Shown in pieces: positions 20,591 to 31,603 of a stretch of 64,000 nucleotides of DNA; positions within the stretch are counted from its first letter, which is position 1, and the number at the start of each line of letters is the position of its first letter. The DNA is from Incurvaria masculella (Eukaryota; Arthropoda; Insecta; Lepidoptera; Incurvariidae). Made by a program: the position numbers and the translations under genes. The notes beneath the pieces were generated by a model, which did no database searches, was not told where the DNA came from, and saw nothing but the letters and a program-made list of their open reading frames with translations. The stretch spans positions 2,056,001 through 2,120,000 of the forward strand of contig OX335665.1 in NCBI GenBank assembly GCA_946894095.1. The letters are read 5' to 3'.

Positions 20591-21695
20591 CGTCATGAAC
20601 TGTTGCATACGGCATGATTGTTGACTGCCGTGAAATATGTTTCATTAAGGTGGCCCAACCCGGCGGCACTAACTAATTCGCGGGCACTGTACAAAACCGT
20701 GCTGTTGCGCTCTGGGACCTTCTCGGTTTCAAAGAAAAAGACAGACTCCGTGTTGAGGAAGATGCAACATGTCCACAAAAAAGACGATGTGCATAGTGTA
20801 TGATTTGGTAAGATTTATGAAAATTTTGATTTCAAAACGACTTATAGCTATAGTAAACCACGACCGCTGTAGTAAAAAATATAACAAAAACCAAATAGAT
20901 TATAAATCTTGATTAAATAAGGTATGTCTGATGACTAATCTTTTTAAGATTTTCTTACTTTATCATTGCGTAATAAACCACCAAAGTTATTGTATAAAAC
21001 GTGTGAAAAATTCGAACTTTCAGACCTTATAACTTAGAAACCAAACACAATTTTACAATGCCAACGGTCATCAGACATCTAGTTCGATCAGATAAAGCTC
21101 TTTTGAGCAAAATTGTGTTTGGTTTCTAAGTTATAAGGTCCGAAAGTTCGAATTTTTCGCGCGTTTTATACGATAACTTTGGAGGTGGATTACGCAATGA
21201 TAAAGTAAGAACATCGTAAAAAGATTAGTCATCAGACATAGCTTATTTAATCAAGATTTATGATCTATTTGTTTTTTGTTAGATTTTTGACTACAGCGGT
21301 CGTGGTTTACTAAATCATACACTATGCACATTGTCTTTTTTGTGGACATGTTGCATCTTCCTCATCACGGAGCCTGTCTTATTCTTTGAAACAGAGAAGG
21401 TCCCAGAGCGCAACAGCACGGTTTTGCACTGTGCCCGCGGATGAGATAGGCCCGCCGGGTTGGGCCGCCTTAAGTGTTTTACTTGTTTTTTACAAATAAC
21501 AAATGCATTTGTAAATTTAGACTAAGTGGACGTTAAAAAAAGCACAGCGGAGCTTTTTTCCAGTTCTTCTTCGCTGTGTTTTGTTTTGCTGAACTGGATA
21601 ACGTTAAAATATGACAAATCCGAGGGCAGTGTACTGTCTATGGATGATGAATAAACAATACAAATGAACCCATATAGGATCACTGTATTGATCGT
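20590..21695 (+). repeat. Interspersed repeat split by a MITE dimer
   Basis: 20590-20644 and 21474-21690 together match 26690-26925 (gaactgttgcatac/tggcatga, then gtgttttac, cgctgtgttttgttttgctg, tgatgaataaacaatac). The inserted block is the fold-back MITE at 20645-21473. Class of the host repeat unknown. Confidence 0.7.
20645..21473. mobile_element. Inverted dimer of TTAA MITE family 1 (fold-back)
   Basis: A plus-orientation copy (20645 to about 21115) runs straight into a minus-orientation copy (to 21473). Both outer edges carry TTAA and the GGTGGCCCAACCCG end, one with a single change (GGCGGCCCAACCCG). 829 bp, able to fold into a very long hairpin. Confidence 0.85.
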
Positions 21696-22062
21696 CTGTA
21701 TCTCTGTCAATATCCTTAGACCCAAATACTACTCAGAAGCGCAGAAGGTCTATACAGGTGAATTGTTGCCTTCATGGACAAATTTGAAACTATAAGAAAT
21801 AGCGAAAAACCCTCTAAAGGGACACGAGGCCGAATTTGATAAAATGTAAGTTTTAATTTTTTTTTTTCAAAATAATCGGGTTCGAAACCAGGATAGAAAT
21901 AATACTTTTTCTAAAATCGAAAAATGGACGTTCGTACGTCTTAGTTTTTATTACAATCGGACTTATGAATCCTTTGGTATACGTTATTTCATATAGTTTT
22001 GGATTAGATCATGAAGGCACAATTAAAAATATCACCTGATTTGTTCAATGAAGCTTTTTATT

Positions 22063-22384
22063 AGGGTTCCGTACCCAAAGGGTGAAACCGGAACCCTATT
22101 ACTAAGCCTCCGCTGTCCGTCCGTCCGTCCGTCCGTCCGTCCGTCCGTCCGTCCGTCTGTCCGTCTGTCACAGGGCTGTATCTCAGTAACCGTAACAGGT
22201 AGACAGCTGAAATTTTCACAGAGTGTGTATTTATTTTGCCGCTATAACAACAAATAGGTAAGATTAAAAAATAATTCAAATTAAAGGGGGCTCCCATACA
22301 AAAAACGTGTTTTTTTTTTGTTTTTTTTTTACGATGGTACGGAACCCTTCGTGTGCGAGTCCGAATCGCACTTGGCCGGTTTTT
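22063..22384 (+). repeat. Hairpin-ended repeat with (TCCG)n, complete
   Basis: Left hairpin AGGGTTCCGTACCC / ACGGAACCCT, then (GTCC)n at 22114-22165, catagcggcaaaataa-type core (here tttgccgctataacaacaaa) and right end gtgcgagtccgaatcgcac followed by TTGGCCGGTTTTT. Partner palindrome in other copies is GTGCGAGTCGGACTCGCAC. Further copies: 23128-23275, 50491-50755, 50993-51281, 52868-52990, 53974-54252, 54414-54697. Confidence 0.75.
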
Positions 22385-23127
22385 AAGTCAACGTCGTAAA
22401 TAATAGGGTCATTTATAGTACTTAGGGTATGATAGGGAAGAGGATATGAAAATAGCTGGGAAATATATTGTTATTTAAATTACGGAATTTTATTTATACT
22501 TCCAACGTATTTCTGGGACAAACCAGATTTTTACCAAACTAAGTTGATGTTCAATAAATGTGGAAATATGAACTATTTAAAAAAGTGAGTTGATATTTAG
22601 CTACGAATTCGAACTCACTCTTACCTGAATGGGCCCCCTGGTATCATGGTATTTGGCAATAAATAAAGTCTCACAGTAAAGAGAAGAATAAAATAAAAAA
22701 ATGCACCAGTACTGCCTGCTGATGTTTTTCCCTCACAACCCGAAGTCAGCAGTGGTTGAAGAAACGCTTGGTTGGCTGGCATAGTTTTAACACACCGCTT
22801 GATAGTCCGAAAGCCCATGGGCTTCCTCGGTCACATTGGGCACCTCCAATGTGAACGGAATTTGTACGGAACCGCAGTGCGCGAGTCGGACTCTACTAAG
22901 TACTCTGGTTTTTATCATGGCTCATTTTCGCCACTAGCTTTAACATTTGATAACCGTATTGTTGAGTACGAAATAAATACATCGTATGTTCTAGAATTAA
23001 TATATGAGTACATAATGATTGTGTGAAAGAATTTTCACGTCAATAACGACTGTGGCTTGCTTGCTAGTTACAGGTTTTTTTCGATAAAACACAAAATTCG
23101 ATGTTCATGATAATATTCCTCTAACCC
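22385..23127. other. Intergenic, no gene recognised
   Basis: Contains a scrap of the hairpin-ended repeat at about 22858-22895 (gcgcgagtcggactc). Nothing else assigned. Confidence 0.45.
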
Positions 23128-23275
23128 AGAGGCGTAAATTTTGCCGCTATAACAACAAATACGTAACACAAAAAAATTATAAAAATTATACATAAAACGT
23201 GATTTTTTTGGGTTAAATCTTGCACGATAGTACGGAACCCTCCGTGTGCGAGTCCAACTCCCACTTGGCCGGTTT
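23128..23275 (+). repeat. Hairpin-ended repeat, 3' half
   Basis: ttgccgctataacaacaaat, gtacggaaccctccgtgtgc and cacttggccggttttat mark the distal half of the family. Confidence 0.7.
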
Positions 23276-23467
23276 TATTTCTTCAGTTCATCCTTGATCG
23301 TTTGTATCTTTAGGTCGCGATGAAGTTGAGAGTTGGTCATATACCACGGCGCGTATCTTATCATACCCAGCATCTTAGACTAGAACCGTTGGAGTATTTC
23401 CAGATTTTAATTAGCTGCAGTTCTAAAAAACTCTATCCCGTAGGAACACACGGTTTTTAGGTTTTAA

Positions 23468-24820
23468 CACGTAGCCTAGTGGCGCGGGGACTGGCCTAGC
23501 GTATCAGAGACCTGGGTTCAATACCGACATGCACCACTGTCTTTCTCTTTCCGAGTTTGACAAGTGCATTTCGTTACGAATGCGAGCTGCTCCATGGTTC
23601 GGAATCCATGTAAAACTGTAGGTCCCCTTCCCCTACTAGGTGGTAGGGTTTATGCCCGCCCGGGTTGGTACCATCGCATTGGATGAAAAGATGGTCGAAG
23701 CGGCAATGAAAAATTGTCCGTGTTTTCCATCCAGTTCAATGTAGCCGTGCTCATAAAGGGAAGGTCCTGGCATGGCACCAAATTCCTTCGGGAATGTGGT
23801 GTATTGGGCTAATATCATAACGGTAGTTGTGTGGTATTAGCCATCCATGTCAGGTCGCATAAAAAAAAAAAAAACTTACACACTTGTTGATGAGAAGTTA
23901 GTTGTCCATAGAAAGTTTGAACAGTTTTCTTGTTGCGTACGTAGGGCTTTTCTCTTGGTTAAAAATATGCTTCCTCCAAGTAAGTTATAAGCGAATGAAT
24001 AGTGACGCGGGAACTTGCCTAGCATACCAGGGGTCTGGGTTCAAATCCTCGCCGCGTTCATACACCATTTCTTTCTCTCTCTGAGTTGGGTAAGTGCATT
24101 TCGTTACGAATGCGAGCTGCTCCATGGTTCTTTTTTTTTATGCGACCTGACATGGATGGCTAATACCACACAACTATCGTTATGATATCAGCCTAATACA
24201 CCACATTCCCGAAGGAATTAGGTGCCATGCCAGGACCTTCCCTTTATGAGCACGGCTACATTGACCTGGATGGACAACTCGGACAATTTTTCGTTGCCGC
24301 TTCAACCGTATTGGATGAAACCATTACGGTGGTACCAACCCGGGCGGGCTTAAACCCTACCACCTAGTAGGGGAAGGGGACCTACAGTTTTACATGGATT
24401 ACGAACCATGGAGCAGCTCGCATTCGTGACGAAATGCACTTATCGAACTCTGAAAGAGAAAGACAGTTGTGCAAGATGGTATTGAACCCGGGCCTCTGGT
24501 ACGCTAGGCCAGTCCCCGCGCCACTAGGCTACGAGCCTACGGAATTCATGTAAAACTGTAGGTCCCCTTCCCCTGCTAGGTGGTAGGGCTTAAGCCCGCC
24601 CGGATTGGTACCACCGTAATGGTTTCATCCAATACGGTTGAAGCGGCAACGAAAAATTGTCCGAGTTTGCCATCCAGTTCAATGTAGCATAGCGTATGTG
24701 TCATAGAGGGAAGGTCCTGGCATGGCACCTAATTCCTTCGGGAATGAGGTGTATTGGGCTAATATCATAACGGTAGTTGTGTGGTATTAGCCATCCATGT
24801 CAGGTTGCGTAAAAAAAAAT
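23468..24820. repeat. Cluster of SINE 1 copies in alternating orientation
   Basis: A full copy (+) at 23468-23872, a head-only piece (+) at 24003-24130, a copy (-) at 24131-24533 and a headless copy (+) at 24534-24818. All share the A-box TAGCCTAGTGG or its body blocks. The inverted pair 24131-24818 can fold back. Confidence 0.75.
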
Positions 24821-24987
24821 AACATCACAGTTTTTACACCGTCAAGAGCGGTGGCATACTTGTTGCATTAGGGGTGGTGCAGTGGTGCATCCATATCAGG
24901 TAGCATAAACAGTAAACATAGCCTTAAACTCGCAGGAGTTGTACACAGAGCTCGCTTCACATCTTCGCTCAAATTGTCCCTTTATAG

Positions 24988-25388
24988 TAGGGTTGCCATC
25001 TCTAAAATTTGGCAACCAGGACATGACGTGAAAATACACGTGAAAACCCCGGATTTTAGATCCCAGAACCCGGACATGTCAACAGGTTTTTTTAAACAGT
25101 CAGTGCAATAAAAAAACAGTTGAAAATATCCTTAATCACCTTTTTATTAATTTTCAGGCCCTAAAATTTAATTTAGTGATCTTTTATCATTATTTTAAAT
25201 GTACTTACCTAATAAAACCGAATATTATTACACTTTGCTACAAATTGTTTTACAAATCAGTTAGATACTGATAGTAAAGAATTTAAATTTGTAAACCCGG
25301 ACTACAAATGAAGCCCCGCTCGGACGCTACCCCCGATGGCCTCTTAACTAGGACAAATACGGGAAAACCCGGACGGATGGCAACCCTA
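24988..25388. mobile_element. hAT-type MITE with 8-bp target duplication
   Basis: 401 bp, ends TAGGGTTGCCATC and GGATGGCAACCCTA, flanked on both sides by CTTTATAG (24980-24987 and 25389-25396). An exact 8-bp duplication and short TAGGG...CCCTA ends are typical of hAT elements. No transposase inside. Confidence 0.85.
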
Positions 25389-25569
25389 CTTTATAGTAAT
25401 AGAAACAGCTTCTAATTTTGTTCTTGATGTGTTTCAAAACGACACTGAGGTTCTATTATAAGCGCCAAGTTTCCAGCCGACGTCACAAGCTCCACACAAA
25501 CATCATTTATGATAATTTTTGCATGACAATCCAATATTCGTTTCGTTAGATTTTTTTTTACCTACCATC

Positions 25570-25945
25570 ATGACTTGGGACTTGGAGGGGTTTAGGACTA
25601 GACTATGCTCTTCTACCCAATCAGACAGTCAAGCCAGGCCTTTAATTTGATCGACCGATTTGTGCTTTTCGCTTAGGTGGAATTAGAGGGTTATCGGAGT
25701 GTCATCTTGAAACACGTGACCATGACAGTGCTTCAGTATTATCGGTATGTTTGAGGTGTATACGCTATATAGGGTAGGGGAGAGACATGATCCTTGGGGT
25801 ACTCCACGGTTTACATTTTTTTACTTGAGAGGTGCACATTTGTCCTTTTTCACCAATTGTAACCGTGACGTGGGATCTTTCACGAAGAAAGCTGCTGGGT
25901 CTCAACATTAAGCAGATGCTTAGCTGACCTTCCCACAGGTGCGAG
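25570..25945 (-). pseudogene. LINE reverse-transcriptase core fragment
   Basis: The minus strand gives SFLRERSHVTVTIG, then GVPQGSCLSPTLYSVYTSNI, then FQDDTP (degenerate form of the catalytic YADD box), and after two stops WVEEHSLVLNPSKSQVMMVG. The motif order is that of a Jockey/CR1-group RT palm. Stops and the altered active site show it is dead. Confidence 0.8.
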
Positions 25946-25964
25946 TAATACTTCACGCAAGACC

Positions 25965-26172
25965 TACAGGTCTATTCCTGGAATTCCGTAATCGGGAATC
26001 CTGAGCCTAACGCTTTTGTAACGTTTTTCAAAGCGATCTTCCGACGGAAAACCTTGATTAAATTGAAACACCATCCCCTGGAATCTTATCAGCAAGAGCA
26101 AGATAACAGCAATAAAAGCGGTTTTATAGACTCAGGATTAACTGATTACGGAATTCCAGGAAAAGGCCTGCT
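25965..26172 (+). mobile_element. GGAATTCC-ended palindromic MITE, complete
   Basis: Ends tattcctggaattccgtaat and attacggaattccaggaaaa are inverted copies. Inner arms carry the AAAGCG / CGCTTT blocks of the 3485-3700 copy. Confidence 0.7.
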
Positions 26173-28369
26173 CATCTGCACGTTTATTTATTTATTTATT
26201 TAATGTTTGTGTACCCAACAAATACGAAATTTGACTAAACTAAAGAATATGAAAAAGTAATCATTGAACGTATCCAGCACCGTGTTCCACAAGTAATACA
26301 TATGAAATATTATAATTTTCAACCCAAGAGAAAGCTAGGAATGTACTAAAACTACAAATAACAGAAATGGCAGTATCTAAGATCTAGTTTAACAAAAACA
26401 TTAAATTTGTAAATCAGTTTTTGGTCCGGCCTGAAATACTGACGCACCCTATTGAGATTGTTTGAAGGCAGCACGGTTTAAGCAGGCTATTTTTTATTCA
26501 AAATCAAATATCTCGATAAATAAAGCATCGAATTCAATATTTGATTTCAATCTCATTATTTTTATTGCATTGAGTTGTCACTAGAAGTTATATGAGTACG
26601 AAAAACATTTTTTCGTCCTAACTTTTCTTGGATCAAGGATTTTGTTTCTTTTTTCATGCATGTCTATTTTGGCCTTAACAAAATCTATATAATGAACTGT
26701 TGCATATGGCATGAATTATTAATTATCGTGAATTAATTTTAATTTAGTGTTTTACCTATATATTTGTTAAAAATAATTACAAACAAAAAAAACAGCGGAG
26801 TTTCTTGCAAATTCTTTTTCGCCGTGTTTTGTTTTGCTGAACTGGCCAATGTTAAAATGTGACAAATCAGAGTGTACTGTCTATGTATGATGAATAAACA
26901 ATACAATAAAAAACAATACAATACACTCATAAAATGGCATTGAAAACGGTTCAACAATTTAGGAAGATACAATCAAAGAATACCTACATTTATGAGGCCG
27001 TGAGATACAAACGGAAGGGCCAACTTTGGACTCATTACTAACTCAGACTCATACAATATCAAATCATTTTAATTAATCACCTACTTCATTGCATTTGAAT
27101 AAATTTAAAAAATCGACCAAGAAAATTTACTAGATGGCGCTGATACGATCATAAAGCGCATTGCCATTTGGGTAATATGAAAGGGACATGTTATTCTATA
27201 GTTAATTTTGCATATATTAGCGAGATTTTTGAAGAGGGTACTTTCGTTATGATAAACCTTAATTAGCCGGCCGAACCCGCCTCTCTCTCTAGTTTATTCT
27301 TATGGAGAGAATAATCATCTCTCTGGCGAAAGAAAATTCCAAACGTGTGTCACACGTACAATGCGATTAAAAAAATAATAGCGGGGCTCGTGACTAACTT
27401 CACTCGAATTTGCGTGGAAAAGTACGGTCCGCACGTCCACACGGGTTTACACGGGAAACATTCGCTTCAATATCAAAGGAAGCCTGACGATTTTTTCCAT
27501 CCATCATATTAAGGGTTCGATTCGAGTATGTGTGTCTACATGCTTTTGCGTTTCCTTGTTTTGTAGCGGCTCAGGGGGTCTACTCATGAGATTCTCACCG
27601 GTGAGTCACAACGCTTTCGTACTCATGAAATGACAGCCGCGAGTCTCCCTAGTGTTGTCCCTTCCTAATCATTCTAATTAGAGTGCAGTAACACAATAAA
27701 AATAATATGTTTGGTGACGTCAGGCAAAAGCGTCTCACTTTCATCTGTGACTAACTCGTCTTCGCTTTCCAACATATCCACTCGCGAAAGCGAAAAGTTC
27801 TCGTGTCCGCTTCTGTCAAACTCTACATAGAGTCTCTTCTAACTGAACGTAGATATTCAGATAATTATATTGATTGCCTCTAACAGAATGCATATACAGT
27901 TAAATTAGTACGGCTATTCTTTGCTATCTGTGTTTATTAGTTTTCTGTGTATGAGTTATTATGTATGTGTTAGTTTGTGTCGAGAGACCTCGAAAGTGCC
28001 ACAGTTTCATAGTTTTATTAGTTAATTTTGTTTGTTATGGCGTTGTTGAGTGTTCTTTTAATATGCGTTCTTCAAATAAATACTTAGTGTGAACAAATTA
28101 TTTTGTCTAAATGTTTATTAGATATTTTTTGTAGGATCTTCTTTTGCACTCCGTACTGAAGTTTTTGAATTGAATTGAGGGCTTTACCAGTTTGACATTT
28201 AAAATGGCGTTGGTCCCCGTCCTATTCTTATTCGAATCGCATTGTACGGAGCGCATTACCCCCGACGCCACGGCAGGCATTGGGATTTGCAAGGAAAACG
28301 TATGTGGGTTAAAATCCAATTTGTGGCGTCTACGGTGATGCCATTGTACCTCTGATATATATATATTTT
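26173..28369. other. Intergenic; one interspersed repeat, no gene recognised
   Basis: (TTTA)n at about 26187-26203. 26690-26925 is the undisrupted relative of the split repeat at 20590/21474. A block at about 27600-27700 (gaaatgacagccgcgagtc, tcattctaattaga) recurs inverted at about 30940-31060. No coding exon found. Confidence 0.5.
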
Positions 28370-28765
28370 TTATGAAACTGGACATGGATGACTAATACCA
28401 TCGATGTAGCTAATACCAAACTGTCCGTCAGATATTAGCCTAACACACCACATGGGAACTAGGTGCTATGCCAGGACCTTCCTTATATTGCTCGGCTACA
28501 TTGAACTGGATGGAAAACACGGTAAATTTTCATTGCCGCTTCGACCATTGTTCATTTAATGCGATGTTACCAACCCGGGCGGGATTAACCCTACCGCCTA
28601 GTAAGAAAGGAAGGGGACCTAAAGTTTTACGTGGAATCCGAACGACGGCCAGCCTCAACGGTTGAAAATGGTCACCCATCCGCGACCTAACCGCGCTCAG
28701 AGGTGCTTGCCAAGCTTATCGAATCGCAAGGCGTCGCGCCACTGGGCTACCGAGGCTGACACAAT
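28370..28765 (-). repeat. SINE variant with tRNA-like box and 5S-rRNA-like box in the head
   Basis: Same tail as SINE 1 but a different head. On the minus strand TAGCCCAGTGG is followed by CGGTTAG, five bases, and GGATGGGTGACC. In 5S rRNA CGGTTAG and GGATGGGTGACC have the same spacing. A second copy with this head is at 31105-31475. Confidence 0.65.
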
Positions 28766-29339
28766 ATGTCACAATACCTCTCGTATTTTTCAATGAGAAC
28801 GAATCTCGAAAGACGTGATTTCATTCTCACACCCCCCAACTATGCTAGTAGGGCCGAGCAGGGTTCGAATTTTGCGGAAAATGTCGCAAAGAACATGAAT
28901 TTACTTGCTATATTTGATCATCGTAACTAAGGTCATATATACACGTGCTACCATCGATTGAGCAAGCAAATTGTAACCTAAAATAGTTCATAACCAGTTG
29001 ACGTCTAAACATTCCAACGCATTTATTTTATAGGTCAATCTAGAGACGAGACATAGTACTAATTTATCTTATCTCAAGATCTTATCAGCGCCATCTGTGT
29101 TACAGCAACATAACGAGATCATTAGAGCGTGTTTGTCATATTTTATATTGTGATTTGTTAAAATTTACGACACGTCTTCTTATTTCCTTAGTTATTTAAC
29201 CATTAGGTTAGTGGATTACATTTTTGGTAAGGTTAGGTTAAAACATACTGCGCGGAAGTCAGCAATGGGGTTGTCAAATGACGGTTCATACTGGGTGCAA
29301 AGAACGTTGAAATTAATACACTAGATACGCGACCGTATA

Positions 29340-29710
29340 GTATAGTATTCAGGGGATAGAGGACTTGCCTTTTATGCGAGAGGTCTGGGTTCAAATTCTC
29401 GCCCCGGTCATGCACTATTTTCTTTCTCTTTCCGTGTTGGATAAGTGCATTTAGTTACGAATGCGAGCTGTTCCATGGTTCGGAACCCATGTTAAACTGT
29501 AGATCCCCTTCCTTTACTAGGTGGTAGGGTTAAGCCCGCCCGCGTTGGTACCACCGCATTGGATTAAACTATATGGTTGAAGCGGCACTGAAAAAAAGTC
29601 CGTGTTTTTTATATCGAGTTCAATGTAGCCGTGCTCATAAAGGCAGGGTCATGGCATGGCACCTAATTCCTTTGGAAATGTAGTGTATTGGGCTAATATC
29701 ATAATGTTTG
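29340..29710 (+). repeat. tRNA-related SINE 1 copy
   Basis: B-box region aggtctgggttcaaattctc, body ccccttcctttactaggtgg and end attgggctaatatcataa. The A-box region is degraded. Confidence 0.65.
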
Positions 29711-30461
29711 TCGTGAAATGTAATGAAATGAAGGCGAAAAGAAGTCGGTTAAAAAGGTCTTGCGTCATTGACTTATAAATGTCTTGCGTGGAGTTTGTTC
29801 GCATCCAGGGGAACAAAACTGCTTATTTATCACGACAGGTGGCGTTTAAGCGAGCTCACCTAAACGTTGTGTCAAACCCGTCAGATATCATACAAAATGA
29901 AACAGAATAAATTTGAAAATTTTATTTACTCAATCTGTGTAATTAAAATGAATCAATTTTCTCCATGTTTAGCCGAAAATAAAATGTTCTTAATTATACT
30001 AATCAAACGAAGTCTCGGGAAAGAAAATATTACAAAAACATAACCTATAATATTTCGTTTTATACTTTGTCAATGACAGGTCTACAGGTCAATGACATTA
30101 AATTTTGTTTGAAGACAAACACAATCTCTTCTTTTCGCGCATCGTGGATTACATCTTTCACCTAAAAACTCGTCAATAAAATTTGACAGGAATGAGAGTT
30201 TTTACGTTTTTCAGGTGAGGTCGCTCATCGGGGTCGGACCTTAGATGAAAAAGAATAAACCAAAAAATTTAAAAAAGGGTCGGACATCCTCAATAAGTTT
30301 TGAGTTGTCTTCCTCATTGTCTTCTGAGACTCGATACAGTGCCATGCGTCTCGTCGACGAGGTATCACAGAATTTAGAGACCCTTCGATATTTAGGGTCT
30401 CTATCTGTGTTCTATCGTATCTTAGGAGCTGGATAGTTCCATCCCTCCGTCCTGGCAGGAA
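29711..30461. other. Intergenic, no gene recognised
   Basis: No known motif. Short frames on both strands at 30225-30470 are unsupported. Confidence 0.45.
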
Positions 30462-30840
30462 AACATACAAAACCGTGCTATTGCGCTCTGGGACCTACCA
30501 GGCTCCGTGATGAGGATGATGCAACATTTCCACGAAGCAAACAATGCGCGTAGTGTTTGATTTAGTAAGATTTACGAAAATCTTTATTACCGAACGACTT
30601 CCAGGTAATAGTAAATCATGACCGTTGCAGCATGAAGGTGAAGAAATAACGTTGTAGTCAATACTCAAACATAAACTTAATTGATTATAAATCTTCATGA
30701 AAGAAGCTAGGTCTGATGATTAACCTTTTTAAAATGTTTTGATCATACCGTTGAGTGATCAATGTCCAAAGTTATCGTATAAAACGCCCGAAAAAATCGA
30801 ACTTTCGGACCTTATAACTTAGAAAAAAAAACAATTTCTA
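30462..30840 (+). mobile_element. Diverged, truncated copy of TTAA MITE family 1
   Basis: Shares caaaaccgtgctattgcgct, ctccgtgatgaggatgatgc and ttcggaccttataacttaga with the complete copies, but both terminal repeats are gone. Confidence 0.65.
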
Positions 30841-31104
30841 ACTTATCGCATATAGTAAACGCTTGCACGTTCTGCCCCTGTACTCATGGAATTCACGTGG
30901 TCGGGGGATTGTGAATTACTTTCATTTCGCTTTCGGATGACGTTATCTCTCTCATTTTATGTAATGCCATCGCACATACTCATTAGAATAATCAGGGACC
31001 AAACTAGGGTGACTCGTGCGAGGAGGTTTCACGCGAGTAGCTGTCATTCCACGGGTAAAAAAGTGAAAATATTGACTTGCGAGTCAATCGCTTCCCTAGC
31101 AGCA

Positions 31105-31475
31105 TTTTTGTTCATGTAACTGGACATGGATGGCTAATACCGAACTGACCGTCTGATATTAGCCTAACACACCTCATGGGAACTAGGTGCCATGCCAGGA
31201 CCTACCTTATATTGTTCGGCTAAATGAACAAAACACGGGCAATTTTCATGGCCGATTCGACCATCGTTCATTCAATGCCCGGGCAGGATTAACCCCTGGA
31301 TAACCTAGAAAGTAAGGAAGGGGACGTACAGTTTTACGTGGAAACCGAACCACAGTCAGCCTCAACGGTTGAAAATGGACACCCATCCAGAACCTTTCCG
31401 CGATCAGAGGTGCTTCCCCAGCTTATCGATTCGCAAGGCGTTGCACACTGAGCTACCGAGGCTGACAATAATGGG
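31105..31475 (-). repeat. SINE variant with 5S-like head, second copy
   Basis: Same order as 28370-28765: gtaactggacatggatggct, body, then ctcaacggttgaaaatggac and the degraded 5S-like and tRNA-like boxes. It ends about 100 bp before the satellite. Confidence 0.6.
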
Positions 31476-31603
31476 TTGGCTAGTTAAGGGACCCACGTTA
31501 GGAAATCCGTTTGCCAACGGTTATTTTTGTCACCGCGGGAACCGGTGGGGACATTACAGTTGGGCCTCTGTTGGATATACAGAATGACCCAACGATTCAT
31601 AAT

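Noticed and set aside
22048..22297. [16 protein letters not shown] peptide frames
   Set aside because: Produced by the (GTCC)n tract of an interspersed repeat, not a gene.
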